From an uncultured Atopobiaceae bacterium (GTDB lineage: Bacteria > Actinomycetota > Coriobacteriia > Coriobacteriales > Atopobiaceae): a stretch of 36,118 bases of DNA. Each line of letters opens with the position of its first letter. Position 1 is the stretch's first letter. The stretch spans positions 1-36,118 of the forward strand of contig CALULC010000006.1 of NCBI GenBank assembly GCA_944321385.1, read 5' to 3'. The notes beneath the pieces are model-generated. The model made no database searches. It saw only the letters and a program-made list of their open reading frames with translations, and was not told the origin of the DNA. A program made the position numbers and the translations under genes. Below, one piece after another: positions 7,994 through 15,694 of this stretch.

Positions 7994-8527
7994 CTAGGCC
8001 TGGGCAAGGCCGCGAAGGAAGCGGGCAACGGAGAGCGAGACGGGGTCGTCCGTACCCGACGTTGCCTCCTCGGCGGCGTCCGCGGCGTCATCAAAGGCAT
8101 CGAGCTCATCGTCGCTGGAGGAGACCGCAACGGAGACCACAGCGAGGACGTCGGTGGGAGCCACGTTGCACAGGCCGGCCGCGAGGGCGCGCGTCACGTC
8201 GTCGAGCGCCTGGTCAAAGAGCGTCCTCACGCCCTCGAGGTCCAGCTCGTCCCCATCTGGGGAGGCAGCGGCAAGACCGTCGAGCCAGGCCACCCAGAAC
8301 GAGACGCCCGAATCATCTCCGCCCAGTCGGGAGACGGAGAGGGACGCATCCTCAAAGAGCTTTCTGATGGACCCGTCGGACGCGGCCACGGCAGCGCTCA
8401 CCGCAGACGCAACGTCTGTCATCGCGCGGCCGCCGGCTGCGTCCGCCTGGACGAGCTCGTCTTCGGACGTGATGACGCCCATCGTTGCGTGGAACAGCCG
8501 TACCGCAAGGTCGTCTCGTGAGACCAT
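7994..8527 (-). CDS. Hypothetical protein, possibly DhaL/DAK2-like
   Basis: A 177-residue, very acidic, alanine- and serine-rich helical protein with no signal peptide or membrane segment. I do not recognise it with confidence. A stretch LVQADAAGGRAMTDVASAVS followed by a GGDDSGVSFWVAWLDGLA segment faintly recalls DAK2/DhaL domains, where such loops bind Mg-nucleotide or FAD, but the conserved GDGD is missing. The start is ATG 8527 with GGGAGGGAGC upstream; a longer reading to 8569 lacks a ribosome binding site. It is downstream of the frameshifted small gene on the same strand. Confidence 0.6.
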   Translation of the reverse strand: MVSRDDLAVRLFHATMGVITSEDELVQADAAGGRAMTDVASAVSAAVAASDGSIRKLFEDASLSVSRLGGDDSGVSFWVAWLDGLAAASPDGDELDLEGVRTLFDQALDDVTRALAAGLCNVAPTDVLAVVSVAVSSSDDELDAFDDAADAAEEATSGTDDPVSLSVARFLRGLAQA

Positions 8528-8602
8528 GTTGCTCCCTCCCCCTCTGCTTGATGAGATTCTAGATATCACGCAGGCGGGAGAAGGGCTGGTCAGGTTATGC
8601 GG

Positions 8603-8637
8603 GGCCCATCACTCGGCAAGCGGCTGAGCGATGGGCC
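8603..8637. terminator. Hairpin downstream of small membrane-anchored protein gene
   Basis: A 15-bp stem with two wobble positions: GGCCCATCACTCGGC (8603-8617) against 8623-8637, with a 5-nt loop. It lies 28 bp past the stop of the minus-strand gene at 8666. No T tract follows, so termination is uncertain. Confidence 0.45.
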
Positions 8638-8665
8638 ACGCTCAAGGCAAAAGTGTGGGCGAGAG

Positions 8666-9000
8666 CTACTCCGCGGATGCGTCAACGCCGATCTTGTCGG
8701 CGGTCTCCTCGGTGATCCAGATGGTGTTGCGGTCTCGAGAGATGAACTGGCGCGTGACGCCCTCGTCGAGCACAAAGACCTCGGTGTTCTCCGGGACGAG
8801 CTCGTAGAGGACTTCGTTGATGTCTATGACCTCGTAGTCACCCCGCTCATGGTGACGCTGCGAACCTCGGTGGTGTCGGTGTCCACGCCCTCGGGCACGT
8901 TGCTCCCAAACGGGTTGAAGCCCATGATCACGCCCACCGCGATAACTGCCACTACGATGACACCCGCGATGACGCGACCCGCCTTGACTGGCACCGCCAT
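8666..9000 (-). pseudogene. Small membrane-anchored protein gene with a frameshift
   Basis: The first frame starts at ATG 9000, has GAAGGGAG upstream, and codes for a short basic start and one membrane segment (VIAGVIVVAVIAVGVIMGF), then a secreted tail ending EVRSVTMSGVTTRS and a stop. From the CCCC run at 8841-8844 (GGGG on the coding strand) a -1 shift gives a well-formed continuation, DYEVIDINEVLYELV to DKIGVDASAE, ending at a TAG at 8666. With one more G the whole would be a ~111-residue single-pass protein. I see it as one gene broken by a 1-base loss, a sequencing error or a slippage event. Function unknown; the C-terminal part is acidic. Confidence 0.75.
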
Positions 9001-9135
9001 ACGATTCTCCCTTCGGTGCTGCTGACCCATTTCTACGTGACAAAGGGGTCGTAGCCGAATGTCACGTCCGTGCTTAACGGGGGTTTGTCGCACAAAAGCG
9101 CCCCGCCATGCGCTAAACTCATGGTGGCTGAGGAG

Positions 9136-9147
9136 GTTAACGTTAAC
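9136..9147. promoter_or_regulatory. Palindrome between ribosome binding site and lacI-type start
   Basis: GTTAACGTTAAC is a perfect 12-bp palindrome with a central CG, placed between AGGAGG (9131-9136) and the ATG at 9148. It is in the right form and place for an autoregulatory LacI-family operator, but its sequence differs from the GRGAACGATTYC sites of the downstream genes. Confidence 0.45.
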
Positions 9148-10131
9148 ATGGACATAAATCAGATCGCGCAGATGGCCGGCGTCTCTCGTGCCACGGTCTC
9201 GCGCTATCTCAACGACGGTTATGTGAGCCAGGAAAAGCGCGCCGCCATTCGTCGCGTGATTGAAAAGACCGGTTACGTCCCCTCCCGCCAGGCCAAGTCT
9301 CTGCGCACCGGCAAGACCAACGTCGTGGGCGTCATCATCCCCAAGATCAACTCCGCGTCTGTGAGCCGGATGATCGCGGGCATCACGATGGTCCTCAACG
9401 AGGCCGGCTACCAGGTCATCCTGGCCAACACAGACAACGACGCCTCGCGCGAGGTCGAGTTCTTGCGCCTGTTTGCCGAGAAGAGCCAGGTTGACGGCGT
9501 CATCCTCATCGCAACCGTCATCACTCCCGAGCACCGTGAGGCCATCTCCGCCCTGCCCGTGCCCATCGTGGTGCTTGGCCAGGAGACGGACTGCTGCGCC
9601 TGCGTCTACCAAGATGACTACAACGCCATGCACGATCTTGCCTCAATCGCGCTGCGAGACGTGCACCACCCCGCCTACATCGGCGTCTTTGAGGATGACG
9701 TTGCCGTTGGCCAGATGCGGCGCAAGGGTTTTCTCGCCGCGTGCGCCGAGGCGGGCATCGAGGTCCCCGAACGCGCCATGCGCATCGCCGATTTCACCGT
9801 AGACTCAGGCTACGAGCAGGCGGAGGCCCTTCTCGAGAACTATCCCGAGCTCGACGTGATCGTTTGCGCAACAGACTCGATCGCCTACGGCGCCCTCACC
9901 TGCCTGCGCGAGTACGGGCACGTTGTCCCCGACGAGGTTGCGGTGACGGGCATGGACGACTCGGAGATCTCGCAGATCGTCACGCCCACGTTGACCACGG
10001 TTCACCTTCACTACAAGACCTCTGGCGCGGAGACGGCCCGGATGCTCGTGGGCTTCATGACCGGCGAGGAGAGCGTGCCCCGCAAGGTCAAGATGAGCTG
10101 CGAGGTTGTGGCGAGAAACTCCACGCGCTAG
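9148..10131 (+). CDS. scrR: LacI-family repressor of the sucrose locus
   Basis: A 327-residue repressor. Residues 1-60 hold the LacI helix-turn-helix and hinge (MDINQIAQMAGVSRATVSRY, then GYVPSRQAKSLRTGKT), followed by the periplasmic-binding-like sugar domain (NVVGVIIPKINS; NTDNDASREVEFLRL; GMDDSEISQIVTPTLTTV). The start is ATG 9148; a longer reading from 9070 has no ribosome binding site. Directly downstream are PTS, GH32 and fructokinase genes. Operator-like sites with a central CG precede the PTS gene, the fructokinase gene and the distant amylosucrase gene, so it probably controls sucrose use. The effector is not shown by sequence; sucrose-6-phosphate, fructose or fructose-phosphate are candidates. 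Confidence 0.85.
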   Translation: MDINQIAQMAGVSRATVSRYLNDGYVSQEKRAAIRRVIEKTGYVPSRQAKSLRTGKTNVVGVIIPKINSASVSRMIAGITMVLNEAGYQVILANTDNDASREVEFLRLFAEKSQVDGVILIATVITPEHREAISALPVPIVVLGQETDCCACVYQDDYNAMHDLASIALRDVHHPAYIGVFEDDVAVGQMRRKGFLAACAEAGIEVPERAMRIADFTVDSGYEQAEALLENYPELDVIVCATDSIAYGALTCLREYGHVVPDEVAVTGMDDSEISQIVTPTLTTVHLHYKTSGAETARMLVGFMTGEESVPRKVKMSCEVVARNSTR

Positions 10132-10172
10132 CGGCGGCGCCCCCTGTTCCGCCCGTGCCCCTGCCCGTAGTG

Positions 10173-10302
10173 GAAACCTGACTTTTGCACGAGCGCCACG
10201 GTTCTAGTTTTAATTTTATATCGTATATCCGCCGGTAAACGCGTTGTGGTTGGTCGCGGGCTTCTCGATGCAAGATGACCGCTCGTGCAAAAGTCAGGTT
10301 TC
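10173..10302. repeat. Perfect 23-bp inverted repeat, array D
   Basis: Arms at 10173-10195 (begins GAAACCTGACTTTTGCACG) and 10280-10302 are exact reverse complements, separated by 84 bp. The enclosed DNA is partly AT-rich (around 10203-10228). It lies between scrR and the scrA promoter. The spacing nearly equals the 83 bp between the outer 21-bp arms at 16003-16127. Confidence 0.9.
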
Positions 10303-10364
10303 TCGCGTTGGCAGCAGGCGAGAAGAACCGCTTGGCGACAAGATCGCGCCGTTCGCAATCTCCC

Positions 10365-10393
10365 TTGACGCAACCTGTTTTCAGTTGTATGGT
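10365..10393 (+). promoter_or_regulatory. Sigma-70-type promoter of scrA
   Basis: TTGACG (10365-10370), 17-bp spacer, TATGGT (10388-10393). This is the best promoter match in the window. Transcription would begin around 10400, inside the first operator copy, which fits simple repression. Confidence 0.7.
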
Positions 10394-10422
10394 GAGAACG
10401 ATTCCATATGGGAACGATTTCA
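10393..10422 (+). promoter_or_regulatory. Two tandem LacI-type operators before scrA
   Basis: TGAGAACGATTCCA (10393-10406) and TGGGAACGATTTCA (10409-10422) form a 16-bp direct repeat, each with a central CG. They overlap the -10 box and probable start site. The same element is seen at 13968-13981 and 5935-5948. Confidence 0.65.
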
Positions 10423-10459
10423 TATGATAGAATCGGGCAGCGGAGAGAGAGGAACAACA

Positions 10460-12418
10460 ATGGCACTTGATTACAAGCAAGCGGCTCAAGAGGTATTGGA
10501 CGCCATCGGCGGACCGGGCAACGTGGTCTCTGCCGCACACTGCGCAACGCGTCTGCGCCTCGTGCTCGCGGATGACTCGAAGGTCGACCAGGCGGCAGTG
10601 GACAACGCCACGGGCGCCAAGGGCAACTTCAAGGCATCCGGCCAGCTGCAGGTCATCTACGGCACCGGCACGGTGAACAAGGTCTACGACGAGTTCATCG
10701 CCCTCGGCAACATCACGGCCGCCACCAAGGCGGAGGTGAAGGAGGCCGCCGCGCAGCAACAGACCAACCCCTTCATGCGCGCGATCAAGCTCCTCGGAGA
10801 CGTCTTTGTGCCCATCATCCCGGCGATCGTGGCCTCCGGCCTGCTCCTGGGCATCATGAGCGCGCTCTCCTTCATGGACGCCAACGGCTTCATCACCCTC
10901 GCCACCGACAACGCCTGGTACCAGATTCTGAACCTCGTCTCCAACACGGCGTTCACGTTCCTGCAGATCCTCATCGGCTTCTCCGCGGCCAAGGCCTTTG
11001 GCGCCAACCCCTACCTCGGCGCCGTCATCGGCATGCTGCTCATCAACCCGGGCCTGCAGAACGCCAACACCGTGGCCACCGAGGGCGTGCAGCAGACCTA
11101 CGCCGTTATTCCCGGCCTCTACTCCATCGATTGGACCGGCTACCAGGGCCACGTCATCCCCATCGTCATTGCCTGCGGCATCCTCGCCTTTATCGAGAAG
11201 CGCCTCCACAAGGTGGTCCCCGAGGCCTTCGACCTCTTCGTGACGCCGCTCGTCTCGGTTGCCGTCACCGCCTACGTCACCATGCTCGCCGTTGGCCCCG
11301 TCTTCGTCTGGGCTGAGAACGCCATCCTCGGCGGAATCCAGTTCCTGCTCACGCTGCCGCTCGGCCTTGGCTCGCTCATCATGGGCGCCCTCTACGCCCC
11401 CACCGTGGTCACCGGCATCCACCAGATGTACACCACCATCGACCTCGGCCAGATCGCCACGTACGGCGTGACCTACTGGCTGCCGCTCGCCAGCGCCGCC
11501 AACATCGGCCAGGCCGGCGCCGCCCTCGCCGTGGCCCTCAAGACCAAGGACGTCAAGGTTCGCTCGCTTGCCCTCCCCTCCTCGCTCTCTGCGTTCATGG
11601 GCATCACCGAGCCCGCCATCTTTGGCGTCAACCTGCGCTTCTTCAAGCCCTTCGTGGCCGGGTGCATCGGCGGCGGCCTGGGCGCCATGGTTGCCTCCGT
11701 CATGGGGCTCGCCGCTGCGGGCACCGGCGTCACCGGCATCTTTGGCATCCTGCTCTGCCTCAACCAGCCCGTTCAGTACGTGATCATGTTCGCCGTCGCC
11801 GGCATCGTGGCCTTCGCGATCTCCTACGCGCTCTACAAGGACCCGGAGACCGCCGGCGAGAAGAACGCCCAGCCCGCGCCCGCATCGACGCCCGTGAGCA
11901 CCGCCTCCCCCGAGCTCGCCGCTGCGTCCGCTGCCACTGAGGCCAACGGCGCCGAGAAGGCCGCCAAGCCCGAGGTCCTTCTCGCCCCGCTCGCCGGCAC
12001 GGCGATCAAGATGACCGAGGTCCCCGATCCCGTCTTTGCGAGCGAGGCCATGGGCACCGGCGCCGCCGTGCGCCCCACCGTGGGCAAGCTCTACGCCCCC
12101 GCCGCGGGCACCGTTACCGTGCTCACGGAGACCGGCCACGCCCTTGGCATGACCACCAACGCGGGCGCCGAGGTCCTCATGCACATCGGCGTGGACACCG
12201 TGACCCTCGAGGGCAAGCCGTTCACCGCGCACGTTGCCGTGGGCGAGCACGTGGAGGCCGGCCAGCTCCTCATGGACATCGACCTCGACGCCATCCGCGC
12301 CGCGGGCCTCGACCCCGTGACCGCCGTCATCGTCACCAACTCTGACGCCTACACTAAGGTGACGCCCCACGTGGACGACGCCGTGCGCCCCGGAGACCCG
12401 CTCGTCGAGCTGGCGTAG
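10460..12418 (+). CDS. scrA: Sucrose-type PTS transporter, EIIBCA
   Basis: A 652-residue phosphotransferase permease that imports and phosphorylates a sugar at the membrane. EIIB is N-terminal, with the phosphocysteine in AAHCATRLRLVL (Cys28). EIIC follows with about ten membrane segments from residue ~110 to ~460, including the conserved ITEPAIFGVNLR. An Ala/Pro linker (about 475-505) leads to a C-terminal EIIA, with GHALGM and the phosphohistidine motif VLMHIGVDTVTL. Domain order and the genes after it (GH32, fructokinase) point to sucrose. The start is ATG 10460 behind AGAGAGGAA; upstream in-frame codons have no ribosome binding site. Trehalose or beta-glucoside specificity is the alternative, less likely from context. 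Confidence 0.9.
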   Translation: MALDYKQAAQEVLDAIGGPGNVVSAAHCATRLRLVLADDSKVDQAAVDNATGAKGNFKASGQLQVIYGTGTVNKVYDEFIALGNITAATKAEVKEAAAQQQTNPFMRAIKLLGDVFVPIIPAIVASGLLLGIMSALSFMDANGFITLATDNAWYQILNLVSNTAFTFLQILIGFSAAKAFGANPYLGAVIGMLLINPGLQNANTVATEGVQQTYAVIPGLYSIDWTGYQGHVIPIVIACGILAFIEKRLHKVVPEAFDLFVTPLVSVAVTAYVTMLAVGPVFVWAENAILGGIQFLLTLPLGLGSLIMGALYAPTVVTGIHQMYTTIDLGQIATYGVTYWLPLASAANIGQAGAALAVALKTKDVKVRSLALPSSLSAFMGITEPAIFGVNLRFFKPFVAGCIGGGLGAMVASVMGLAAAGTGVTGIFGILLCLNQPVQYVIMFAVAGIVAFAISYALYKDPETAGEKNAQPAPASTPVSTASPELAAASAATEANGAEKAAKPEVLLAPLAGTAIKMTEVPDPVFASEAMGTGAAVRPTVGKLYAPAAGTVTVLTETGHALGMTTNAGAEVLMHIGVDTVTLEGKPFTAHVAVGEHVEAGQLLMDIDLDAIRAAGLDPVTAVIVTNSDAYTKVTPHVDDAVRPGDPLVELA

Positions 12419-12448
12419 CCGGCGGCCTGTAACCGTCCCTCCTTCCCC

Positions 12449-12475
12449 GGGGCGGTCCTGCCGAGGGACCGCCCC
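12449..12475 (+). terminator. Intercistronic hairpin between scrA and scrB
   Basis: A 10-bp perfect stem, GGGGCGGTCC (12449-12458) and its complement at 12466-12475, with a 7-nt loop. It lacks a T tract. It probably works as an mRNA stabiliser or partial attenuator that sets expression of scrB below scrA. Confidence 0.55.
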
Positions 12476-12494
12476 CTTACGTTTGGGAGACCCC

Positions 12495-13907
12495 ATGTCA
12501 CACGATCCCTGGAGAATGGGCTTTCACCTCATGCCGCCCGTTGGCTGGCTCAACGACCCCAACGGTCTCTGCCAGCTGGGCGGAACCTATCATGTATTCC
12601 ATCAGTACAGCCCCGACTGGCCCGCGCCCGACGCCCCGCGCGGCTGGGGCCACTTTACGAGCGACGACCTTATCCGCTGGAGGTCCGGCGGCCGCACGTT
12701 TGCCATCGCGCCGGACACCCCCGACGAGGCGAACGGCTCCTACTCGGGCTGCGCCGTCCCCGTTCCGGGCGGTGCGCGGCTCTACTACACCGGCAACGTC
12801 AAGGAGCCCGGAGACCATGACTACGTGCGCAGCGGTCGTCGCGCGGCCCAGATTCTCATCGAGGCCGCGACGGATGCCAACGCCCCCGGCGGCCTTGCGC
12901 TCGGCGGGAAGAACGTGCTGCTGAGAAACGCCGACTACCCCGCGTTCTGCTCGTGCCACGTGCGCGACCCCAAGGTCTGGCGCGAGGACGACGCCTGGTG
13001 GATGATCCTGGGCGCGCGCGACCTGAGCGACGAGGGCCTGGTACTCGTGCTGCGCTCGGAGGACGGCCGTGCTTGGGAGAACGCCGGCACCGTGCGAACG
13101 GACGAGTCGTTTGGATTCATGTGGGAGTGCCCCGACCGTGTGGCGCTTTCCGGGCGCGAGTGGCTCTCCATCTGCCCTCAGGGCATGCAGGACCGACCCT
13201 GGTCGGGCGGCCTGCGCGACGTGGCCGGCTACCTGCCCGTGCCTGCCGAGAAGAGGATCGCCGCGGAGAGCGAGCTCGTCCTCCGTGGCAACTCCTTCCG
13301 CCTCTGGGACCACGGCTTTGACTTCTATGCGCCGCAGAGCTTTGTCGACGAGTCGGGGCGTACGATCTTGATCGGCTGGATGGGCATGCCGGAGGCGCCC
13401 TACGAGAGCGCGCCGGACGATATGGCCTGGTGTCACTGCCTCACGGTGCCGCGCGAGCTGCGCCCCGGCGCTGACGGGCGCATCCTGCAGCGGCCGGTCG
13501 CGGAGCTCGACGAGCTGCGCGGGAGGCGCCGCGAGCTCACGGGCGGAGGGTCGCTCACGCTGGGCGAGCATCGGGCGGACGTCCTTCTCGCCAACGTCGA
13601 GGGACCGTTCGAGCTTTGGCTGGACGATGCGCTCGCCATCGCCTGGGATAGGGAGACGCTCTCCCTGCGCTTTGCGGACGACGCCGTTGGCTGCGGGCGC
13701 ACCGAGCGGGGCGTGGCGTGTGACGACCTTCATGACCTGCGCGTTCTTGTGGACAGCTCGGCCATCGAGGTCTTTGCCAACGAAGGCGAGCTCACCTTTG
13801 CCACACGCTGGTTCCCCCGCTCGGATAACCTGCGGATTGATACGAAGGGACAGTCCCTTTGTATCATCTGGGAGATGGGTGACGGCATGGCGGATACGTA
13901 CGAGTAG
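12495..13907 (+). CDS. scrB: GH32 sucrose-6-phosphate hydrolase
   Basis: A 470-residue cytoplasmic beta-fructofuranosidase that would split sucrose-6-phosphate into glucose-6-phosphate and fructose. The three GH32 acidic residues are visible: GWLNDPNG (nucleophile Asp21), HVRDPKVW (Asp158) and WECPDRV (Glu211). The C-terminal beta-sandwich ends with SSAIEVFANEGELTFATRWF. Start ATG 12495 has GGAG upstream; an in-frame TTG at 12483 is less likely. The last ~20 residues (from RIDTKGQSLCII) are coded by a 27-bp palindromic repeat plus following DNA and look like a repeat-derived extension rather than family sequence. It is 76 bp after scrA. Confidence 0.9.
   Translation: MSHDPWRMGFHLMPPVGWLNDPNGLCQLGGTYHVFHQYSPDWPAPDAPRGWGHFTSDDLIRWRSGGRTFAIAPDTPDEANGSYSGCAVPVPGGARLYYTGNVKEPGDHDYVRSGRRAAQILIEAATDANAPGGLALGGKNVLLRNADYPAFCSCHVRDPKVWREDDAWWMILGARDLSDEGLVLVLRSEDGRAWENAGTVRTDESFGFMWECPDRVALSGREWLSICPQGMQDRPWSGGLRDVAGYLPVPAEKRIAAESELVLRGNSFRLWDHGFDFYAPQSFVDESGRTILIGWMGMPEAPYESAPDDMAWCHCLTVPRELRPGADGRILQRPVAELDELRGRRRELTGGGSLTLGEHRADVLLANVEGPFELWLDDALAIAWDRETLSLRFADDAVGCGRTERGVACDDLHDLRVLVDSSAIEVFANEGELTFATRWFPRSDNLRIDTKGQSLCIIWEMGDGMADTYE
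13839..13865. repeat. 27-bp palindrome inside the 3' end of scrB
   Basis: Arms GATACGAAGGGAC (13839-13851) and 13853-13865 match at 12 of 13 positions around a single central A. From memory, similar GGGACAGTCCC-centred palindromes are common in Coriobacteriia and other genomes. Here it is read in frame and gives TKGQSLC. Confidence 0.75.
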
Positions 13908-13967
13908 CCTCGGGGACCGCTTGCCGAGAAGAGCGGCGCGTTTGTCGCCCGGACGGCATACTGTATA

Positions 13968-13981
13968 TGGAATCGATTCCG
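13968..13981 (+). promoter_or_regulatory. LacI-type operator over fructokinase promoter
   Basis: TGGAATCGATTCCG contains the perfect 12-bp palindrome GGAATCGATTCC and matches the scrA operators. It overlaps a possible -10 (TATATG, 13964-13969) that lies 16 bp from TTGTCG (13942-13947). The gene therefore probably has its own regulated promoter. Confidence 0.6.
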
Positions 13982-14004
13982 CATCCCGACCGAAAGGACA
14001 TCTC

Positions 14005-14958
14005 ATGTTCTCCGTCTCCGCACTGGGCGAGCTCCTCATCGACTTCACCGACGCCGGCACCTCGGCGGGCGGCCAGCGCCTCTTTGAGCGCAACGCGGGA
14101 GGCGCCCCGGCAAACGTGCTCGTGGCGCTTGAGAAGCTTGGGCACAAGACGGCGTTTCTCGGCAAGGTGGGCTGCGACATGCACGGCGAGTTCCTGCGCG
14201 CCACGCTGGATGAGCAGGGTATCGACACCACCGGCCTCATCAGCGATCCGGACGCGTTCACGACGCTGGCCTTTGTTGCCCTCTCGCCCGATGGCGAGCG
14301 CGAGTTCTCCTTTGCGCGCAAGCCCGGCGCGGACACCCGCATCACCGAGGGCGAGCTGGCGCGAGACGTGATCGCCGCCTCGAAGGTCTTCCACGTGGGC
14401 TCGCTCTCGCTCACCGACGAGCCGGCCCGCACTGCCACGCTTGCCGCGCTCGCCTGCGCGCGCGAGGCCGGCTGCACTCTCTCCTACGATCCAAACTACC
14501 GCGCGAATCTCTGGCCGAGCGTCGAGGCGGCCGTGGAGCAGATGCGCGCCGTGGTGCCGCAGATGGATCTCATGAAAATCTCCGACGAGGAGTGTGTGCT
14601 GCTCACGGGCGAGGCCGACCCGGAGGCCGCGGCCCGCGCTCTCTTGGCGCAGGGGCCCAAGGTCGTTGCCGTCACGCTCGGCGGCTCGGGCGCCTACGTG
14701 CGCACGGCCGACGGTGGCACCACGGTGCCGGGCTTCCCCGCCGACGCCGTGGACGCCACGGGCGCGGGCGATTCCTTCTGGGGTGGCTTCCTCGCGGGAT
14801 TCTGCGAGAGTGGCAAGGCCGTGGTCGAGGTGACGGTCGACGACGCCGCGGGCTTCGCGCGCCTGGGCAATGCCGTGGCGTCCCTCTGCGTCCGCAAGCG
14901 CGGCGCCATCCCTGCCATGCCCACGCGCGACGAGGTCGAGGCGCTTCTCGGGGCGTAA
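14005..14958 (+). CDS. scrK: Fructokinase, PfkB/ribokinase family
   Basis: A 317-residue cytoplasmic sugar kinase that would phosphorylate the fructose freed by ScrB (and by the amylosucrase) to fructose-6-phosphate for glycolysis. Family signs: the N-terminal ALGELLIDF, the sugar-binding RNAGGAPANVLVALEKLG (PfkB signature 1), SYDPNYRANLW, and the C-terminal AVDATGAGDSFWGGFL with the catalytic Asp in GAGD. The start is ATG 14005 behind AAAGGA. The gene has its own operator-overlapped promoter. It ends at a long inverted repeat that works as a shared terminator with the convergent glycosylase gene. Confidence 0.92.
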   Translation: MFSVSALGELLIDFTDAGTSAGGQRLFERNAGGAPANVLVALEKLGHKTAFLGKVGCDMHGEFLRATLDEQGIDTTGLISDPDAFTTLAFVALSPDGEREFSFARKPGADTRITEGELARDVIAASKVFHVGSLSLTDEPARTATLAALACAREAGCTLSYDPNYRANLWPSVEAAVEQMRAVVPQMDLMKISDEECVLLTGEADPEAAARALLAQGPKVVAVTLGGSGAYVRTADGGTTVPGFPADAVDATGAGDSFWGGFLAGFCESGKAVVEVTVDDAAGFARLGNAVASLCVRKRGAIPAMPTRDEVEALLGA

Positions 14959-14974
14959 GTAGGTGCTTCCCGGC

Positions 14975-15053
14975 AAAATAACACGCACGGTTTACCGTGC
15001 GTGTTATTTTTAACTGGCGATATGTGATTCTAAAGCAAACCGTGCGTGTTATT
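14975..15053. repeat. Three-copy private-word set B, with terminator hairpin
   Basis: AAAATAACACGCACGG (14975-14990) and its exact complement at 14995-15010 form a 16-bp stem with a TTTA loop, followed by TTA: a clear bidirectional terminator. A third copy, inverted, lies at 15037-15053, giving a perfect 17-bp inverted repeat with 14977-14993. The stop codon of the minus-strand glycosylase gene (15049-15051) lies inside this third copy. Confidence 0.92.
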
Positions 15054-15573
15054 GGAGTTCGAGCGCAGCAAGAAGAACCTCCCGCCAGCGCTCCGTCAGC
15101 CGCGCCGCGGACCACGCGGCGTTCGCCGGACTCGTAGACGGCAGTGTCACAGCCGGCAGTCCGGTAACCGGCTCCAACCAGCGTGCGTAGAGTCGCCCCG
15201 CCGTGCCGCCGTTGCAGAGCACGGCTCCAATCGGCGCCACGCCCGTTATTCTTGCCACGTCCGCGGGGACCACGTTGCGAATGGAGGCGTCCGAGGAGCC
15301 GCGTACGTCGCAGCTCTCGATAACATCCCAGAGCGCCACCCCGTGGCGCAGCAGCATTGCACGCTTGCCTTCGATGTCATCGGCTGCGGGCTCCTTCTCC
15401 CCCAGCGCGTCCGCCATGACGCGCCAGAAGCGGTTGCGCGGGTTGCCGTAGTAAAAACGGTTCTCGCGCGAGAGCTCCGAAGGAAACGATCCCAGCACAA
15501 GCACGCGGCTGCGCTCGTCGAAGACGGGGTCGAACCCGTGGGATATGTGCTGGTAGTTTGCCATACCGCTCAT
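15049..15573 (-). CDS. DNA-deoxyinosine glycosylase (UDG superfamily, family 6)
   Basis: A 174-residue base-excision repair enzyme that likely removes hypoxanthine from DNA. Family motifs: VLVLGSFPSELSRENRFYYG, then NPRNRFWRVMADALG, and the C-terminal LPSTSPANAAWS, which contacts DNA. There is no signal or membrane segment. ATGs at 15573 and 15564 are both possible; neither has a strong ribosome binding site. It is divergent from the HPr-like gene and convergent with scrK, and its stop lies within the repeat set at 14975-15053. Confidence 0.85.
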   Translation of the reverse strand: MSGMANYQHISHGFDPVFDERSRVLVLGSFPSELSRENRFYYGNPRNRFWRVMADALGEKEPAADDIEGKRAMLLRHGVALWDVIESCDVRGSSDASIRNVVPADVARITGVAPIGAVLCNGGTAGRLYARWLEPVTGLPAVTLPSTSPANAAWSAARLTERWREVLLAALELQ

Positions 15574-15694
15574 GGTAGCCCAGCTGCCGCCCGCCGGAGA
15601 CGTCGCGGCGTTTGGCGATGCGATTTAAAAAAGACGGCATGCTTGAGCTTAGCTTATGCTAGTGGGAAGACACCTCGACCCCCGAGAGGAACCC
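15574..15694. promoter_or_regulatory. Divergent promoter region, glycosylase / HPr-like
   Basis: A 121-bp gap with an AT-rich patch (ATTTAAAAAA, 15623-15632) and a possible plus-strand -10 (TATGCT, 15655-15660). No convincing -35 can be paired with it. Confidence 0.35.

Noticed and set aside
8841..8844. Programmed -1 frameshift
   Set aside because: A GGGG run alone is a weak slippery site, and I see no clear downstream stimulating structure. A lost base or sequencing error is the simpler reading.
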